A DNA stretch of 64,000 nt. It comes from Plantactinospora soyae (GTDB lineage: Bacteria > Actinomycetota > Actinomycetes > Mycobacteriales > Micromonosporaceae). How positions within the stretch are numbered: the first letter of the stretch is position 1; each line of letters opens with the position of its first letter. The notes beneath the pieces are model-generated. The model ran no database searches and was not told the origin of the DNA. It saw nothing but the letters and a program-made list of their open reading frames with translations. This document shows positions 7,826 through 16,287 of this stretch, piece by piece. The position numbers and the translations under genes are program-made. The stretch spans positions 7,626,001-7,690,000 of the forward strand of contig NZ_JADBEB010000001.1 of the NCBI RefSeq assembly GCF_014874095.1. Reading direction: 5' to 3'.

Positions 7826-8775
7826 ACGCGACAGGTAACTCCCCCGAGGCCGCCGGACCACTGCTCGACGTCCGCGCGCTGCGCAAGGTGTACACCGGGC
7901 GCAACCGGTCGGTCGAGGCGGTCCGTGACCTCACCTTCTCCGTCGGCACCGGTGACCTCGTCTGCGTCGTCGGCCCGTCCGGCGCCGGCAAGACCACCCT
8001 GCTCAAGTGCATCTCCGGGCTGCTCGCGCCGACCTCCGGCGAGGTCTTCCTGGAGGGTGCCGCCGTGCAGGGGCCAGCACCGGGCATGGCCGTGGTCTTC
8101 CAGGAGTACGGTCGCAGCCTGTTCCCGTGGATGACGGTGCAGCAGAACGTGGAGCTGCCGCTGAAGCAGAAGAAGCTGCCCCGCACCCGCCGCCAGGAGC
8201 TGGTCCGCAACTCGCTGGAGGCGGTCGGCCTCGGCGACGTGCCGGGTGCCTATCCCTGGCAGCTCTCCGGCGGCATGCAGCAGCGGGTGGCGCTGGCTCG
8301 TGCGGTCGCGTACGAACCGCACATCCTGTTGATGGACGAGCCGTTCGCCGCGGTCGACGCGCAGACCCGGGCGGACCTCGAAGACCTGGTCCGGTCGCTG
8401 TGGCAGCGGCTCGGCGTGACGATCCTGTTCGTCACCCACGACATCGACGAGGCGGTCTACCTCGGCCAGCGGGTACTGGTGCTCTCCTCCTCGCCGACCG
8501 TGGTGCTGGACGACGTCGCGATCGACCTGCCCGCCGAGCGTGACCAGCTCAGCACCCGGTCGTCGACGCGGTTCGCCGAGCTGCGGGCCCAGGTGTTCGG
8601 GCAGATCCAGCGCGCCAAGCACCAGTCCGGCGAGCCGGGGCCGGCCGCCGGATCGGAAACGGACGCCGGATCGGAAACGGACGCCGGGGCTGTGCCGCCG
8701 GCAGAGCCCCGGGACACCGACACCGGGCCGGAGACGACGGAGGAGCGGCAGCCGACCGACGCGGGCACCCGATGA
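7822..8775 (+). CDS. ABC importer ATPase, SsuB/TauB type
   Basis: Cytoplasmic ATPase that energises the importer. I start it at the ATG at 7822 (MNATGNSPEA), overlapping permease 2, giving 317 residues. Walker A is GPSGAGKTT (51-59), the signature LSGGMQQR (148-155), Walker B ILLMDEP (168-174), and the switch His is in FVTHDIDEA. The C-terminal tail of about 60 residues is hydrophilic and includes an AGSETD x 2 duplication (DNA 8647-8682), not seen in standard SsuB proteins. The stop overlaps the decarboxylase start by 4 bp. Confidence 0.92.
   Translation: MNATGNSPEAAGPLLDVRALRKVYTGRNRSVEAVRDLTFSVGTGDLVCVVGPSGAGKTTLLKCISGLLAPTSGEVFLEGAAVQGPAPGMAVVFQEYGRSLFPWMTVQQNVELPLKQKKLPRTRRQELVRNSLEAVGLGDVPGAYPWQLSGGMQQRVALARAVAYEPHILLMDEPFAAVDAQTRADLEDLVRSLWQRLGVTILFVTHDIDEAVYLGQRVLVLSSSPTVVLDDVAIDLPAERDQLSTRSSTRFAELRAQVFGQIQRAKHQSGEPGPAAGSETDAGSETDAGAVPPAEPRDTDTGPETTEERQPTDAGTR
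8647..8682 (+). repeat. 18-bp tandem repeat within the ATPase gene
   Basis: Two perfect in-frame 18-bp copies encode AGSETD twice in the disordered C-terminal tail of the ATPase. It is probably a recent slippage or unequal-exchange duplication. Confidence 0.8.
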
Positions 8776-10376
8776 CCACGGTCCGGGACGCCACCCTGGG
8801 CGTACTGCGGCAATGCGGGGTGGACCGGGTGTTCGGCAATCCCGGCTCGACCGAGATCCCGTTCCTCGCCCACCTGCCCGACGACCTGACGTTCGTCCTC
8901 GCCCTGCACGAGGGCTCCGTGGTCGGGATGGCCACCGGGTACGCGCTGGCCACCGGAGCGCCGGCAGTGGTCAACCTGCACACCACGGCGGGGCTCGGCA
9001 ACGCCGTCGGGGCCCTGGCCACCGCTCGGGTCAACCGGGCGCCGCTGGTCGTACTGGTCGGGCAGCAGGATCGCCGGCATCTGGCCGAGGAGCCGTTCCT
9101 CGCCGGGCGGCTGGACCAGCTCGCCGGCCCGTACCCGGTCTGGGTGGACCAGCCGGTGCGGGCCCAGGACGTCCCGGCGGCGGTACGCCGGGCCTGGCAC
9201 GAGGCCGCCCTGCACGGCGGGCCGGCGATCGTGGTGGTGCCGATGGACGACTGGGCCGTCGAGATCGATCCCTCCCTCGGCCTGGCCGCGCCGGTCACGG
9301 TCCGGCAGGCGGCTCCCGCGCCCGGCCCGGCCGTCGACGAGGTGGCCGGGCTGCTCGACGCGGCCACCTCCCCGGTGCTGGTGGTCGGGGCCGGCGCGGA
9401 CGACCGGGCCAGCTGGGACGCGCTGGTCGACCTGGTGGACCGGATCGGGGCACCGGTCTGGCAGGAGGCGTTCGGCGCCCGGGCCGGCTTCCCGCAGGAC
9501 CATCCCCGGTTCGCCGGCCACCTGCCGGTGAACCGGACCAGACTGCGCTCGGTACTGGCCGGGCACGACCTGGCCCTGGTCGTCGGGACCGCCGCCTTCC
9601 GGCAGTACGTCTACGAGCCCGGCCCACTGCTTCCGGACGGGCTGGCCGTGGCGGTCGTCTCGGCAGACCCGGCCGAGTTGCACCGCAGCCACGCCGACCT
9701 CGCGGTACGCGCCGATCCGGCGACGTTCTGCGCCGCGCTCGCCGGCCGGGTCGCAGCACGGGACCGGCCGGCACCCGCCCGACCTGTCGCGCCGGCCCCG
9801 GTCCCACCGCCGGTAACCGGGGAGCCGATGTGGGCGACGCAGGTCTTCGCCGCGCTCGCCGAGCGGCTGCCCGCCGACGTCGTACTGGTCGAGGAGAGCC
9901 CCTCGTCGCGGCCTGACCTGCACCGGCTGCTGCCGGCCCGCGCGCCCCGCGGTTTCGTCTCGGCGGCAATGGGCGGCCTCGGCTTCGGCCTGCCCGCCGC
10001 GGCCGGGCTGCGCCTCGGCGATCCCAGCCGGCCGGTGGTCGCGTTGCTCGGCGACGGTTCCTCGCTCTATGCGATCCAGGGACTGTGGAGCGCCGCCCGG
10101 TACGGCTGCGGCGTGCTGTACATCGTGCTGTCCAACGGCCGCTACGCGGTGATGAACCAGCTCACCGAGCGGTACGGCGGCACCGCGCCCTGGCCGGCGT
10201 TCGAGGAGGTCGACGTGCACGGGCTGGCCCGCTCCCTCGGCTGCCCGTCGCGTCGGATCCGGAGCCATGCCGAACTGGTCGCCGTGCTGGACGAGGTGGT
10301 CCCGACCCTCGCCGACCGGACCGAACCCCTGCTGCTCGACGTGCCGGTGAGTGCCGAGCCGTACCCCAAGGCCTGA
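8772..10376 (+). CDS. benzoylformate-decarboxylase-like ThDP enzyme
   Basis: Thiamine-diphosphate enzyme of 534 residues predicted to decarboxylate an aryl-glyoxylate to the aryl aldehyde. It lines up with Pseudomonas benzoylformate decarboxylase (BFDC) with the same numbering at the N terminus: FGNPGSTE with Ser26, LALHEGSVVG with Glu47, and NLHTTAGLGNA with His70. The C-terminal cofactor motif is GDGSSLYAIQGLWSAARYG...SNGRY. Where BFDC has His281 (FRYHQYDPG) this protein has FRQYVYEPG, so the second active-site His appears to be Tyr279. That may alter substrate choice, for example towards 4-hydroxybenzoylformate. Other ThDP enzymes (acetolactate synthase-like) remain possible but fit the context less well. 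Confidence 0.8.
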   Translation: MTTVRDATLGVLRQCGVDRVFGNPGSTEIPFLAHLPDDLTFVLALHEGSVVGMATGYALATGAPAVVNLHTTAGLGNAVGALATARVNRAPLVVLVGQQDRRHLAEEPFLAGRLDQLAGPYPVWVDQPVRAQDVPAAVRRAWHEAALHGGPAIVVVPMDDWAVEIDPSLGLAAPVTVRQAAPAPGPAVDEVAGLLDAATSPVLVVGAGADDRASWDALVDLVDRIGAPVWQEAFGARAGFPQDHPRFAGHLPVNRTRLRSVLAGHDLALVVGTAAFRQYVYEPGPLLPDGLAVAVVSADPAELHRSHADLAVRADPATFCAALAGRVAARDRPAPARPVAPAPVPPPVTGEPMWATQVFAALAERLPADVVLVEESPSSRPDLHRLLPARAPRGFVSAAMGGLGFGLPAAAGLRLGDPSRPVVALLGDGSSLYAIQGLWSAARYGCGVLYIVLSNGRYAVMNQLTERYGGTAPWPAFEEVDVHGLARSLGCPSRRIRSHAELVAVLDEVVPTLADRTEPLLLDVPVSAEPYPKA

Positions 10377-10425
10377 CCCGCTCGGCGTCGCCCCCGCGAC
10401 GCACCACCACCCCAAGGAGGATTCC

Positions 10426-11886
10426 GTGGCTCTTCTCGATTCGACGACCTGGCACGGCAGGGTCTACAGCGACGGCTGGGTCCGGGCCGACGGTGGCGAC
10501 GCGGCCGTACTCGAACCGGCCACCGGCGAGGAGATCGGCCGCACCGGGATCGCCAACGCCGCCGACATCGCCCGGGCCGCCGCCCGCGCCGCGCAGGCTC
10601 AGCGCGACTGGGCCGCCACCAGCTACGACAAGCGGGCCGCGGTGCTGCGCCGGGCCGGACAACTGTGGGAGGAGCACGCGGCCGAGGTCGGCGACTGGAT
10701 CATCCGGGAGACCGGCTCGGTGCCGCCCAAGGCGACCCTGGAGACCGATACCGCCGCCCAGGAGTGCTACGAGGCGGCCTCACTCGCCTCGCACCCGCTC
10801 GGCGAGATCATCCAGAGTGCACAGCCCCGGCTCAGCCTGGCCCGCCGGCTGCCGGTCGGGGTGGTCGGGGTGATCTCCCCGTTCAACGTGCCGATCATCC
10901 TCGGCATCCGTTCGGTCGCCCCGGCGCTGGCCCTGGGCAACGCGGTGGTGCTCAAGCCCGATCCCCGGACCGCCGTCGCCGGCGGGGTCGCGATCGCCCG
11001 GATCTTCGAGGAGGCCGGGCTGCCGCCGGGCGTGCTGCACGTGCTGCCCGGCGGACCCGACGCGGGTGCGGCACTGGTCGCGGACCCGCACGTCCGCCTG
11101 ATCAGCTTCACCGGTTCCACCGCCGCCGGCCGGCAGGTCGGACAGGCCGCCGCCCGGCACCTCAAGCGGGTGCTCCTGGAACTCGGCGGCAACTCCGCGC
11201 TGGTCGTGCTCGACGACGCCGACCTGGACCTGGCCGTCTCGGCCGGCGCCTGGGGCTCGTTCCTGCACCAGGGGCAGATCTGCATGACCACCGGCCGGCA
11301 CCTGGTGCACGAGTCGCTGGCCGAGGAGTACATCGGCCGGCTGGCCGAGAAGGCCGACCACCTGCCGGTCGGCAACCCGGCCCGGGAGCACGTGGCGCTC
11401 GGCCCGATCATCGACGAGCAGCAGCGGGACAAGATCCACGCGCTGGTCACCAGCAGCGTCGACGCCGGAGCGACCCTGGTCGCCGGTGGGACCTACGAGA
11501 ACCTGTTCTACCGGCCGACCGTGCTCTCCGGGATCACCCCGGCCACCCCGGCGTACGCGCACGAGGTCTTCGGCCCGGTCGCGCCGGTGCTCAGTTTCGC
11601 CGACCTGGACGAGGCGGCGAAGCTGGCCGCGGACAGCGAGTACGGCCTGTCGCTGGGCATCCTCAGCCGCGACGTGATGAAGGCGATGGCGTTCGCCGAG
11701 CGGGTCCCGAGCGGCATCGTGCACATCAACGACCAGACGGTCAGCGACGAGGCGGTCGCCCCGTTCGGCGGGGTCTCCGGTTCCGGCAACGGGCCCCGGC
11801 TCGGCGGTCCGGCGGCCAACCTCGCCGCGTTCACCGAGACCCAGTGGGTCACCGTGCAGGGCGACATCACGAGGTACCCGTTCTGA
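10426..11886 (+). CDS. aryl aldehyde (benzaldehyde-type) dehydrogenase
   Basis: NAD(P)-dependent aldehyde dehydrogenase that would oxidise the aldehyde from the preceding enzyme to the benzoate. The start is the GTG at 10426 with AAGGAGG five bases upstream, giving 486 residues. Motifs are the cofactor turn FTGSTAAGRQ, the general-base Glu252 in LELGGNSA, and the nucleophile Cys286 in QGQICMTTGR. The segment WEEHAAEVGDWIIRETGS resembles benzaldehyde and vanillin dehydrogenases. It is the third functional block of the rightward operon, 49 bp after the decarboxylase. Confidence 0.88.
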   Translation: MALLDSTTWHGRVYSDGWVRADGGDAAVLEPATGEEIGRTGIANAADIARAAARAAQAQRDWAATSYDKRAAVLRRAGQLWEEHAAEVGDWIIRETGSVPPKATLETDTAAQECYEAASLASHPLGEIIQSAQPRLSLARRLPVGVVGVISPFNVPIILGIRSVAPALALGNAVVLKPDPRTAVAGGVAIARIFEEAGLPPGVLHVLPGGPDAGAALVADPHVRLISFTGSTAAGRQVGQAAARHLKRVLLELGGNSALVVLDDADLDLAVSAGAWGSFLHQGQICMTTGRHLVHESLAEEYIGRLAEKADHLPVGNPAREHVALGPIIDEQQRDKIHALVTSSVDAGATLVAGGTYENLFYRPTVLSGITPATPAYAHEVFGPVAPVLSFADLDEAAKLAADSEYGLSLGILSRDVMKAMAFAERVPSGIVHINDQTVSDEAVAPFGGVSGSGNGPRLGGPAANLAAFTETQWVTVQGDITRYPF

Positions 11887-11933
11887 GCCGCGAACCCCGG
11901 CTTCCCGGTGCGACGCCGGCCGACCGTGCCCCC

Positions 11934-13136
11934 GTGGCCGGCGCCGCCGACGTCGCACCGGAGGGCCGCCCCGGGTCCGCCCGGGTTGGCTGGCTGACGC
12001 TGCTCGGCATCGTCCTACTGGCGCTGAACCTGCGCGCGGCGATCGCCGCGGTGCCGCCACTGCTGCCCGACATCCAGCTCGACCTCGATCTCGGCCGTGG
12101 TGCGGCCGGCCTGCTCACCACCCTTCCGGTCCTCTGCTTCGGCCTGCTCTCCCCGCTGGCCGCACTGCTCGGCCACCGGATCGGCATCGAACTGGCACTG
12201 CTCGGCGCGATGCTCGGCATCGTCGTCGGCAGCCTGACCCGGACCCTGCCGCACACCGGATGGCTGTTCGCCGGTACCGCGATCATCGGAGCCGGGATCA
12301 CCGTCGGCAACGTGCTCGTGCCCAGCGCGGTCAAGCAGCACTTTCCCGGGCGGCCGGGGCTCGCCACCGGGCTCAGCACCGCGTCGCTGACCACCGGGGC
12401 GACGCTGGCCGCGGCGGTCAGCGCCCCGCTGGCGTACAGCGTCGGGCTGGGCTGGCGGGGCTCGCTGCTCGCGTTGGGTGGCCTCGCCACGATCGCGGCA
12501 CTCGGCTGGCTGCCGCAGCTACGCCGTCGCCATCGCGCCGTGGCACCGGACACCGGCGGCGACGGTCGGGGCAGCATCCTGCGCTCCCCCGTGACCTGGC
12601 AGTTGGCCGTCTTCATGGGCACCCAGTCGATGCTCTACTACGCGATGCTGACCTGGTTGCCCAGCCTGCTGCGGGACCAGGGCGTCGACCCGACCCGCGC
12701 GGGTGGGGCACTGGCCCTGTTCAACCTGCTCGGCATCGGCACCGCGTTGCTGGTGCCCACGCTCGCGGTGCGACGCCACGACCAGCGCGGGCTGGCGCTG
12801 GTGATCTGCGCGGGCTGGGCGGTCGGGCTGCTCGGGCTGCTCACCGTGCCGTCGCTCTACCCGCTCTGGACCTCGGTCGCCGGACTCGCCCAGGGTGCCT
12901 CGATCAGCCTGACCCTGACCCTGCTCGTGCTGCGGGCCCGGACGCCCGCGTCGGCACGCGCGCTGTCCGGCGCCGTACAGTCGGTCGGCTACCTGCTGGG
13001 CGCCACCGGTCCGGTGCTGGTCGGCGGGTTGCGTGACCTGTCCACCGGCTGGGGCCTGCCGCTGGCCGCGTTGACGGTCGTGACGGGAGCGATGGCGCTG
13101 AGCGCGCTCGGCGCGGGCCAGAACCGGCAGGTGTGA
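11934..13136 (+). CDS. MFS transporter, CynX/NimT-like
   Basis: Twelve-segment major facilitator of about 400 residues, beginning with a short Ala/Pro-rich N terminus followed by WLTLLGIVLLALNLRAAIAAVPPLLPDI, the hallmark first segment of the CynX/NimT (2-nitroimidazole/cyanate) group. I chose the GTG at 11934; no strong Shine-Dalgarno site is visible. An in-frame CTG at 11883 would overlap the ALDH stop and cannot be excluded. A role as an aromatic acid (4-hydroxybenzoate or mandelate) carrier is inferred only from its place between the ALDH and pobA. Confidence 0.78.
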   Translation: MAGAADVAPEGRPGSARVGWLTLLGIVLLALNLRAAIAAVPPLLPDIQLDLDLGRGAAGLLTTLPVLCFGLLSPLAALLGHRIGIELALLGAMLGIVVGSLTRTLPHTGWLFAGTAIIGAGITVGNVLVPSAVKQHFPGRPGLATGLSTASLTTGATLAAAVSAPLAYSVGLGWRGSLLALGGLATIAALGWLPQLRRRHRAVAPDTGGDGRGSILRSPVTWQLAVFMGTQSMLYYAMLTWLPSLLRDQGVDPTRAGGALALFNLLGIGTALLVPTLAVRRHDQRGLALVICAGWAVGLLGLLTVPSLYPLWTSVAGLAQGASISLTLTLLVLRARTPASARALSGAVQSVGYLLGATGPVLVGGLRDLSTGWGLPLAALTVVTGAMALSALGAGQNRQV

Positions 13137-13151
13137 CGGGCCGACGGCGAC

Positions 13152-13193
13152 GATTCGTGGAAGTCGGAGCCTGATTCGTGGAAGTCGGAACCT
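13152..13193 (+). repeat. 21-bp tandem repeat before pobA
   Basis: Two copies of GATTCGTGGAAGTCGG(A/A)(G/A)CCT differ at one base and sit immediately upstream of the pobA Shine-Dalgarno region. They could be a tandem regulator site or a simple slippage product. Confidence 0.75.
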
Positions 13194-13207
13194 CAGAGAG
13201 GGGAACG

Positions 13208-14380
13208 ATGCGTACCCAGGTCGGGATCATCGGGGCGGGGCCGGCCGGCCTGCTGCTGTCGCACCTGCTGCACCGCAGCGGCATCGACTCGGTGGTGCTG
13301 GAGCGTCGCAGCCGGGACTACGTGGAGCACCGGGTCCGGGCCGGCGTACTGGAACAGGGCTCTGTCGACCTGCTCCGGCGTACCGGGCTCGGGGATCGAC
13401 TGGACCGTGAGGGGCTGCGGCACGAAGGCATCGAGTTGCGCTTCGGCGGTACGGCGCACCGGATCGCGATGACCGAGCTGACCGGGCGGGCGATCACCGT
13501 CTACGGGCAGCAGGAGGTGGTGAAGGACCTGATCGCCGCCCGTACCGCCGTGGGTGGTGAACTGCGGTTCGAGGTCGAGGACGTACGCCTGTCCGGGCTC
13601 GACTCGACCTCGCCGGTGATCCGGTTCCGGCACCAGGGGCGCGAGGAGGAGTTGCACTGCGACTTCGTCGCCGGCTGCGACGGCTCGCACGGGGTGAGCC
13701 GCGACGCGGTGCCGGCCGGCGTGCTGACCGAGTACGAGCGGCAGTACCCCTTCGCCTGGCTGGGCGTACTCGCCGCCGCCGCACCCGCGGCCTCAGAACT
13801 CATCTACGCGCACCATGACCGGGGGTTCGCGCTGCACAGCATGCGCTCGCCGGAGATCTCCCGGCTCTACCTACAGGTCGCACCGGACACCGACATCGCG
13901 GACTGGCCCGACGACCGGATCTGGTCGGAGCTGCGGACCCGGCTGGAGACGGTGCCGGGCTGGTCGCTGAACACCGGACCGATCCTGGAGAAGAGCGTCA
14001 CCGGGATGCGGAGTCTCGTGGTGGAGCCGATGCGGTGGGAGCGGCTGTTCCTGGCCGGCGATGCGGTGCACATCGTGCCGCCGACCGGCGCGAAGGGGAT
14101 GAACCTGGCGCTGGCCGACGTCGCGCTGCTCGGCGACGCGTTCGCCGCCTGGTACGACGAGGGCCGCGACGATCTGCTGACCGGTTACTCCGACACCGCG
14201 CTGCGCCGGGTCTGGCGGGTCCAGCACTTCTCCTGGTGGATGACCTCGCTGCTGCACCGGCTGGCGACGGACGACCCGTACGAGGCGAAGTTGCAGCTCT
14301 CCACCCTGCACTACGTCACCTCGTCCCGGGCGTACGCCACCAGCCTGGCGGAGAACTACGTCGGACTCGCCGAGGTCTGA
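13208..14380 (+). CDS. pobA: 4-hydroxybenzoate 3-monooxygenase
   Basis: Flavoprotein hydroxylase that converts 4-hydroxybenzoate to protocatechuate, the substrate of the divergent pcaHG. The ATG at 13208 follows GAGAGGGG; 390 residues against about 394 in characterised enzymes. It has the FAD motif GIIGAGPAGLLL, the PHBH-type segment RVRAGVLEQGSVDLLR, the NAD(P)H-linked CDGSHGVSR (Cys157-Asp158), and GDAVHIVPPTGAKGMNLAL (Asp285). It closes the rightward operon, 71 bp after the MFS gene. An in-frame upstream ATG at 13178 would start within the 21-bp repeat and lacks a ribosome site. Confidence 0.94.
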   Translation: MRTQVGIIGAGPAGLLLSHLLHRSGIDSVVLERRSRDYVEHRVRAGVLEQGSVDLLRRTGLGDRLDREGLRHEGIELRFGGTAHRIAMTELTGRAITVYGQQEVVKDLIAARTAVGGELRFEVEDVRLSGLDSTSPVIRFRHQGREEELHCDFVAGCDGSHGVSRDAVPAGVLTEYERQYPFAWLGVLAAAAPAASELIYAHHDRGFALHSMRSPEISRLYLQVAPDTDIADWPDDRIWSELRTRLETVPGWSLNTGPILEKSVTGMRSLVVEPMRWERLFLAGDAVHIVPPTGAKGMNLALADVALLGDAFAAWYDEGRDDLLTGYSDTALRRVWRVQHFSWWMTSLLHRLATDDPYEAKLQLSTLHYVTSSRAYATSLAENYVGLAEV

Positions 14381-14462
14381 CGCACTTCGTGGCACACCGG
14401 GTCCCGTCCGATCTGCGCCGATCAGCGGACGGGGCCCGGTGCGGACCAGTGGGCCCGGTCGG

Positions 14463-14912
14463 CTATCCCGCGGGCGCGGCGACCCGGCCGGTGCTCTCGG
14501 CCACGGTGCGGCCCCGACGACGGGTGAGCGTGGCGTCCAGCGACCAGCGACCGGCGCCGAGTACGGCGACCAGCAGGAAGGACCAGCAGAACAGCGCCGC
14601 CGTCTCGCCGCCGTTGTTCAGTGGCAGCAGCCCGTCCGGCTGGTGCACCACGAAGTACGCGTACGCCATGGAGCCGGAACAGATCACGGCCGCGATCCGG
14701 GTGCTCAGGCCGACCAGCACGAGCAGCCCGCCCACGAACTGGATGACGGCGGCGTACCATCCGGGCCAGGTGCCGAGCGGGATCGCCTCACCGCTGCCGC
14801 GATTGCCGCCGAAGATCCCGAACAGGGAGGCGGCGCCGTGCAGCGCGAACAACAGCCCGAGTACCACTCGGAACAGTGTCGTGACGAGGTCGGTGAGTTT
14901 GGCATTGGTCAT
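14463..14912 (-). CDS. DoxX family membrane protein
   Basis: Small integral membrane protein of 149 residues with four hydrophobic segments. The first segment FRVVLGLLFALHGAASLFG and the following GNRGSGEAIPLGTWPGWYAAVIQFVGGLLVLVG are typical of DoxX proteins in actinomycetes; the C terminus is Arg-rich and cytoplasmic. The biochemical role is unknown; DoxX proteins have been linked to thiol/redox homeostasis. An ATG with AGGAGT upstream starts it, and a sigma70-like promoter with a perfect 6-bp-arm palindrome precedes it. It ends 82 bp from pobA, transcribed convergently. Confidence 0.85.
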   Translation of the reverse strand: MTNAKLTDLVTTLFRVVLGLLFALHGAASLFGIFGGNRGSGEAIPLGTWPGWYAAVIQFVGGLLVLVGLSTRIAAVICSGSMAYAYFVVHQPDGLLPLNNGGETAALFCWSFLLVAVLGAGRWSLDATLTRRRGRTVAESTGRVAAPAG

Positions 14913-14965
14913 GGGACACTCCTTGCGACTGGCAGGGGTAGCTATTGGCGTCCCACGGCAACGCC

Positions 14966-14995
14966 ACGTTATCCAGTGACATTGATGGATGTCAA
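14966..14995 (-). promoter_or_regulatory. promoter plus palindromic operator for doxX
   Basis: On the minus strand TTGACA (14995-14990) and TAACGT (14971-14966) are 18 bp apart. The palindrome TGACAT-N6-ATGTCA (14977-14994) overlaps the -35 box and most of the spacer, so a dimeric repressor bound there would block RNA polymerase. No obvious partner gene is adjacent. Confidence 0.6.
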
Positions 14996-15045
14996 TAGAC
15001 TCCCATTCCTGCCCGACAGGTGCCCCCTACCGGTCACGCCCGGAG

Positions 15046-15372
15046 CTAATCCCCAGCCACGAGGATCGCCACCTCGAACCGCCGGGTCGCCGGCTCCCCC
15101 GCCTCCCAGCCCCGCCGCAGCCCGAGCCGTACGCTGGTCCGCCCGGGGCCGACGACGGTGAACCGCAGCTGCCGGATTCCCGCGGCCCCCAACCCGTCCC
15201 GGTCCGGCCGGAAGCTGTCCCCAGCCGGAGCGAGCACGCCCACGTCGATCTCATCGAGCTGCCAGCGGAAACCCGAACTCGGCGTTTCGGGAAGCTGGAC
15301 CACCACGAGGTCACCGGGCGACGGGCTGTACGATCGTCCGGCGTCGGACTCGGTCAGCTCAAGCTGAGCCAT
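15046..15372 (-). CDS. chagasin-like (I42) cysteine-peptidase inhibitor
   Basis: A 108-residue protein beginning MAQLELTESDAG that fits the I42 immunoglobulin-like inhibitor fold, whose three loops plug the active site of papain-like (C1) peptidases. The three loops can be placed: TPSSGFRW at 30-37 (family NPTTGF.W), GLGAAGIRQ near 60 (family G.GG), and LRRGWEAGE near 85 (family RPW). No signal peptide is seen, so it should be cytosolic. It lies directly downstream of the papain-like peptidase gene on the same strand, 46 bp apart, which is strong context for a protective inhibitor. The start at 15372 is preferred over an extension that would run into the peptidase gene. Confidence 0.75.
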   Translation of the reverse strand: MAQLELTESDAGRSYSPSPGDLVVVQLPETPSSGFRWQLDEIDVGVLAPAGDSFRPDRDGLGAAGIRQLRFTVVGPGRTSVRLGLRRGWEAGEPATRRFEVAILVAGD

Positions 15373-15418
15373 ACCGGATCCCACCCCGCGACCCGCCGAC
15401 CGGGAACGACCGATCCGG

Positions 15419-16240
15419 TCAGTGCGGCAACTCGACCGCGCAGCACGCCTCCCCCTGTTCCTGAAGCAGTCCATCGAAGTCGCCGCGCTTCATCTTGAAC
15501 CGACCGCCGTGACCCCAGCCCGGACCCCAGGAATTCTGGAACAGATAGGCGTCCTCGTCCGCGATCCGATCGAGCATCAGATAGCAGTGTCCGCCGGATC
15601 CCGCGCCGGTCGGCGTGACGAAGCCATTCTCGTCCGGGTTGAACATGTCCTTCGTCCACGGGGTGCCCACCACGATCGAGCCCTGACTGTCGATCCATTC
15701 GTCGATCTCGGCGAGGGTGTGCGCGAACGCGAAGGCCGCGAGCCGGCCCCGCTCCCGCACCGCCAACGCCCCGGACCGTACGGTCGAGCCGTTCTCCTTG
15801 CCCGGCTCGCCGTCGATCACCTTGCACTCGTAGTAGAGCGCGTGCCCGTCGGCGTTCTGGTACGTGCCCGCGACCGGCATGGCGTCCACCCAGCCCGCCC
15901 AGCCGAACCCCACGCAGTGCCCGGTCTGCCCCTGGTCGAGCTGGGTGGTCAGCTCCCAGGCCGGTGCCGCGTCGCTGGTCGCCACGGGCTCGCGCTGGGT
16001 CCGCAGCCAGCGCCAGAAGACCAGGTACGCCCGCCAGTCCGAGAAGTACGGCGTGTCGGCGAGCACCTGTTCGATGGTCATCTGACGGATCGACTCGGAT
16101 GGCTCCGCGATCTCCAGCAGGCGCGGGATGTCCCAGTCTCGCGCATCCGGCCGGTACAGCCGGCCGAGCAGCTCCGGCCCGGGTGTCTCGCCCGCGCTCG
16201 TCTCCGGTGGATCCACCGCGAAACGTCTCTCCTGCTCCAT
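15419..16240 (-). CDS. papain-like (C1 family) cysteine peptidase
   Basis: A 273-residue protein with the papain catalytic set: oxyanion Gln103 and nucleophile Cys109 in LDQGQTGHCVGFGW, His218 in GSGGHCYLML, and Asn236 in FQNSWGPGWG. The GWGHGGRFKM strand after the Asn is also typical. There is no signal peptide and no classical inhibitory propeptide, although residues 1-90 could act as one. It may act inside the cell or leave by a non-Sec route. A chagasin-like inhibitor gene follows 46 bp downstream. Homologues annotated only as C1 peptidases occur in actinomycetes; substrates are unknown. Confidence 0.83.
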   Translation of the reverse strand: MEQERRFAVDPPETSAGETPGPELLGRLYRPDARDWDIPRLLEIAEPSESIRQMTIEQVLADTPYFSDWRAYLVFWRWLRTQREPVATSDAAPAWELTTQLDQGQTGHCVGFGWAGWVDAMPVAGTYQNADGHALYYECKVIDGEPGKENGSTVRSGALAVRERGRLAAFAFAHTLAEIDEWIDSQGSIVVGTPWTKDMFNPDENGFVTPTGAGSGGHCYLMLDRIADEDAYLFQNSWGPGWGHGGRFKMKRGDFDGLLQEQGEACCAVELPH

Positions 16241-16287
16241 CGACTCGCCTTCGACCGGGCCCTGGCGGGCGGGGTGGGAAGCGGCCG

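Noticed and set aside
10665-11933. Long upstream extension of the MFS gene through the aldehyde dehydrogenase
   Set aside because: The extension is an out-of-frame reading of the ALDH gene; membrane segments start only after 11,990.
13152-13193. Possible coding N terminus of pobA including the 21-bp repeat
   Set aside because: The ATG at 13178 lacks a ribosome site, whereas 13208 has one and starts at the conserved FAD motif.
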